A stretch of 5,607 nucleotides of DNA from Deltaproteobacteria bacterium (GTDB taxonomy: Bacteria > Myxococcota_A > UBA9160 > SMWR01). The stretch is from NCBI GenBank assembly GCA_029261905.1, contig JAJDAM010000491.1, positions 1 to 5,607 of the forward strand. Direction: 5' to 3'. The position numbers were made by a program, and so were the translations under genes. Shown here one piece after another: positions 4,794 through 5,607 of this stretch. A model generated the notes under the pieces. It worked only from the letters and a program-made list of their open reading frames with translations, did no database searches and was not told the origin of the DNA. The first letter of the stretch is position 1; each line of letters begins with the position of its first letter.

Positions 4794-5607
4794 ATGGCAT
4801 TCGATTTCAGCTTTACCGACGAACACGATGAACTCCGCGCGACAGTCCGCGCCTTCCTCCAGGCGAAGAGCGACGAGGTGGCCGTCCGTGAGCACATGGC
4901 GTCCGAGCGCGGCTTCGACGGCGCGCTCTGGGCCCAGATGGCCGAGCAGATCGGGCTGGCCGGGCTGATCATCCCTGAGGAGCACGGTGGCGCCGGAATG
5001 GGCTACGTCGAGCTGCTGGTCGTCCTGGAAGAAATGGGCGCCGCGCTCGTGTGTGCGCCGTTCCTGTCTTCCGCCGTGTTCGCGCCGAACCTTCTCCAAC
5101 ACTGCGCCGATGAAGCCACGCAGAAAGAGCTGCTGTCGGCGATCGCCTCTGGCGAAACACTCGTCACCGTGGCGCACGCCGAGCCCAACGGGCGCTGGGA
5201 CGCGGCAGGCATCGAAATGGTCGCAGCCGGTAGCGGTAGCGAGGTCACGCTAACGGGGACCAAGAACCTGGTGCTCGATGGTCACACCGCCGACGTGCTG
5301 CTGGTCGTGGCGCGCGACGGGGAGGGGCTCGGTGTGTTCCGCGTCGACGCCAATGCCGTCGGCGTCACGCGCACCGCGCTGCCGGAGCTCGACCTGACGC
5401 GAAAACTCGCGCGCATTGATTTTTCGAACGCGCCCGCGACGCGCATCAGCCAGGGAGACCAGACACAGGCCTTCGAGAAGGTGCTGGCCCTCGTCGTGAC
5501 CGCGCTCTCGGCCGAGCAGGTCGGCGGCGCACAACGCGTGCTCGACATGGCCGTCGACTACGCGAAGACGCGGCTCCAGTTCGGTCGTCCGATCGGGTCG
5601 TACCAGG
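4794..5607 (+). CDS. Acyl-CoA dehydrogenase, probable non-flavin-signature partner subunit, C-terminus outside window (partial)
   Basis: The frame is open from the ATG at 4794 to the right edge (271 codons and one base). It begins MAFDFSFTDEHDELRATVRA, a typical dehydrogenase N-terminus, followed by IGLAGLIIPEEHGGAGMGYVE (53-72). The place where an active subunit has FSEPxAGSD reads VAHAEPNGRWD (126-136), so the Gly-Ser-Asp that helps bind flavin and substrate is gone, although GTKNLVLDG (155-163) keeps the following strand. The family motif RLQFGRPIGSYQ (260-271) is intact at the edge. In known alpha2beta2 acyl-CoA dehydrogenases one subunit is degenerate in this way and assists a catalytic partner, so I infer pairing with the upstream gene. 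By eye Val234 lies where isovaleryl-type enzymes have the catalytic Glu; the other possible Glu position is beyond the window. The missing C-terminal third prevents a firm call on whether it is active. Confidence 0.9.
   Translation, partial: MAFDFSFTDEHDELRATVRAFLQAKSDEVAVREHMASERGFDGALWAQMAEQIGLAGLIIPEEHGGAGMGYVELLVVLEEMGAALVCAPFLSSAVFAPNLLQHCADEATQKELLSAIASGETLVTVAHAEPNGRWDAAGIEMVAAGSGSEVTLTGTKNLVLDGHTADVLLVVARDGEGLGVFRVDANAVGVTRTALPELDLTRKLARIDFSNAPATRISQGDQTQAFEKVLALVVTALSAEQVGGAQRVLDMAVDYAKTRLQFGRPIGSYQ

Noticed and set aside
3474..5177. A 567-codon open frame on the minus strand, antisense to both acyl-CoA dehydrogenase genes.
   Set aside because: It overlaps two clear dehydrogenase genes, its protein has no recognisable motifs, and long antisense frames are common opposite GC-rich coding DNA.

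Overview
The window is GC-rich bacterial DNA (about 60% or more by eye, not computed). It is densely coding, with five protein genes in two divergent groups. There are no tRNA, rRNA, CRISPR or insertion-sequence features. The gene content and codon style fit a free-living, lipid-catabolising bacterium with large FadE/Ech gene sets, such as an uncultured myxobacterium-like or related deltaproteobacterial lineage or another high-GC proteobacterium. There is no marker gene here, so this taxonomic guess is weak.

Leftward group (minus strand, read from 3399 to 1): a crotonase-superfamily (enoyl-CoA hydratase/isomerase-like) protein of 299 aa, then a formylglycine-type sulfatase of 496 aa, then a membrane-anchored SGNH/GDSL-hydrolase-like protein that runs off the left edge (295 codons visible). 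Gaps are 55 and 66 bp with no convincing terminator, so the three could be one operon.

Rightward group (plus strand, 3510 to the right edge): two acyl-CoA dehydrogenases in tandem, separated by 57 bp. The first is complete (408 aa) and has the FAD/substrate-loop signature. The second is cut by the right edge (271 codons visible) and has lost that signature. This resembles the paired FadE genes whose products form alpha2beta2 heterotetramers acting on bulky acyl-CoAs such as steroid side chains.

The 110 bp between the groups (3400-3509) is the shared control region. It holds two dyad symmetries and a TATGAT -10-like hexamer with no recognisable -35. One dyad covers the presumed -10/+1 region of the dehydrogenase genes and the other lies about 41 bp upstream of the presumed start of transcription. 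A small 11-bp tandem repeat at the 3' end of the crotonase gene places a TGA in each of the three frames.

Taken together, the dehydrogenase pair and the crotonase suggest beta-oxidation-like turnover of an unusual CoA thioester. The sulfatase and SGNH protein could remove sulfate or acyl groups from the same or a related compound. This functional link is inference from gene order. I see no clearly new defence or mobile system here. The most unusual points are the crotonase lacking both canonical catalytic glutamates, the mixed operon, and the dyad-rich divergent promoter.
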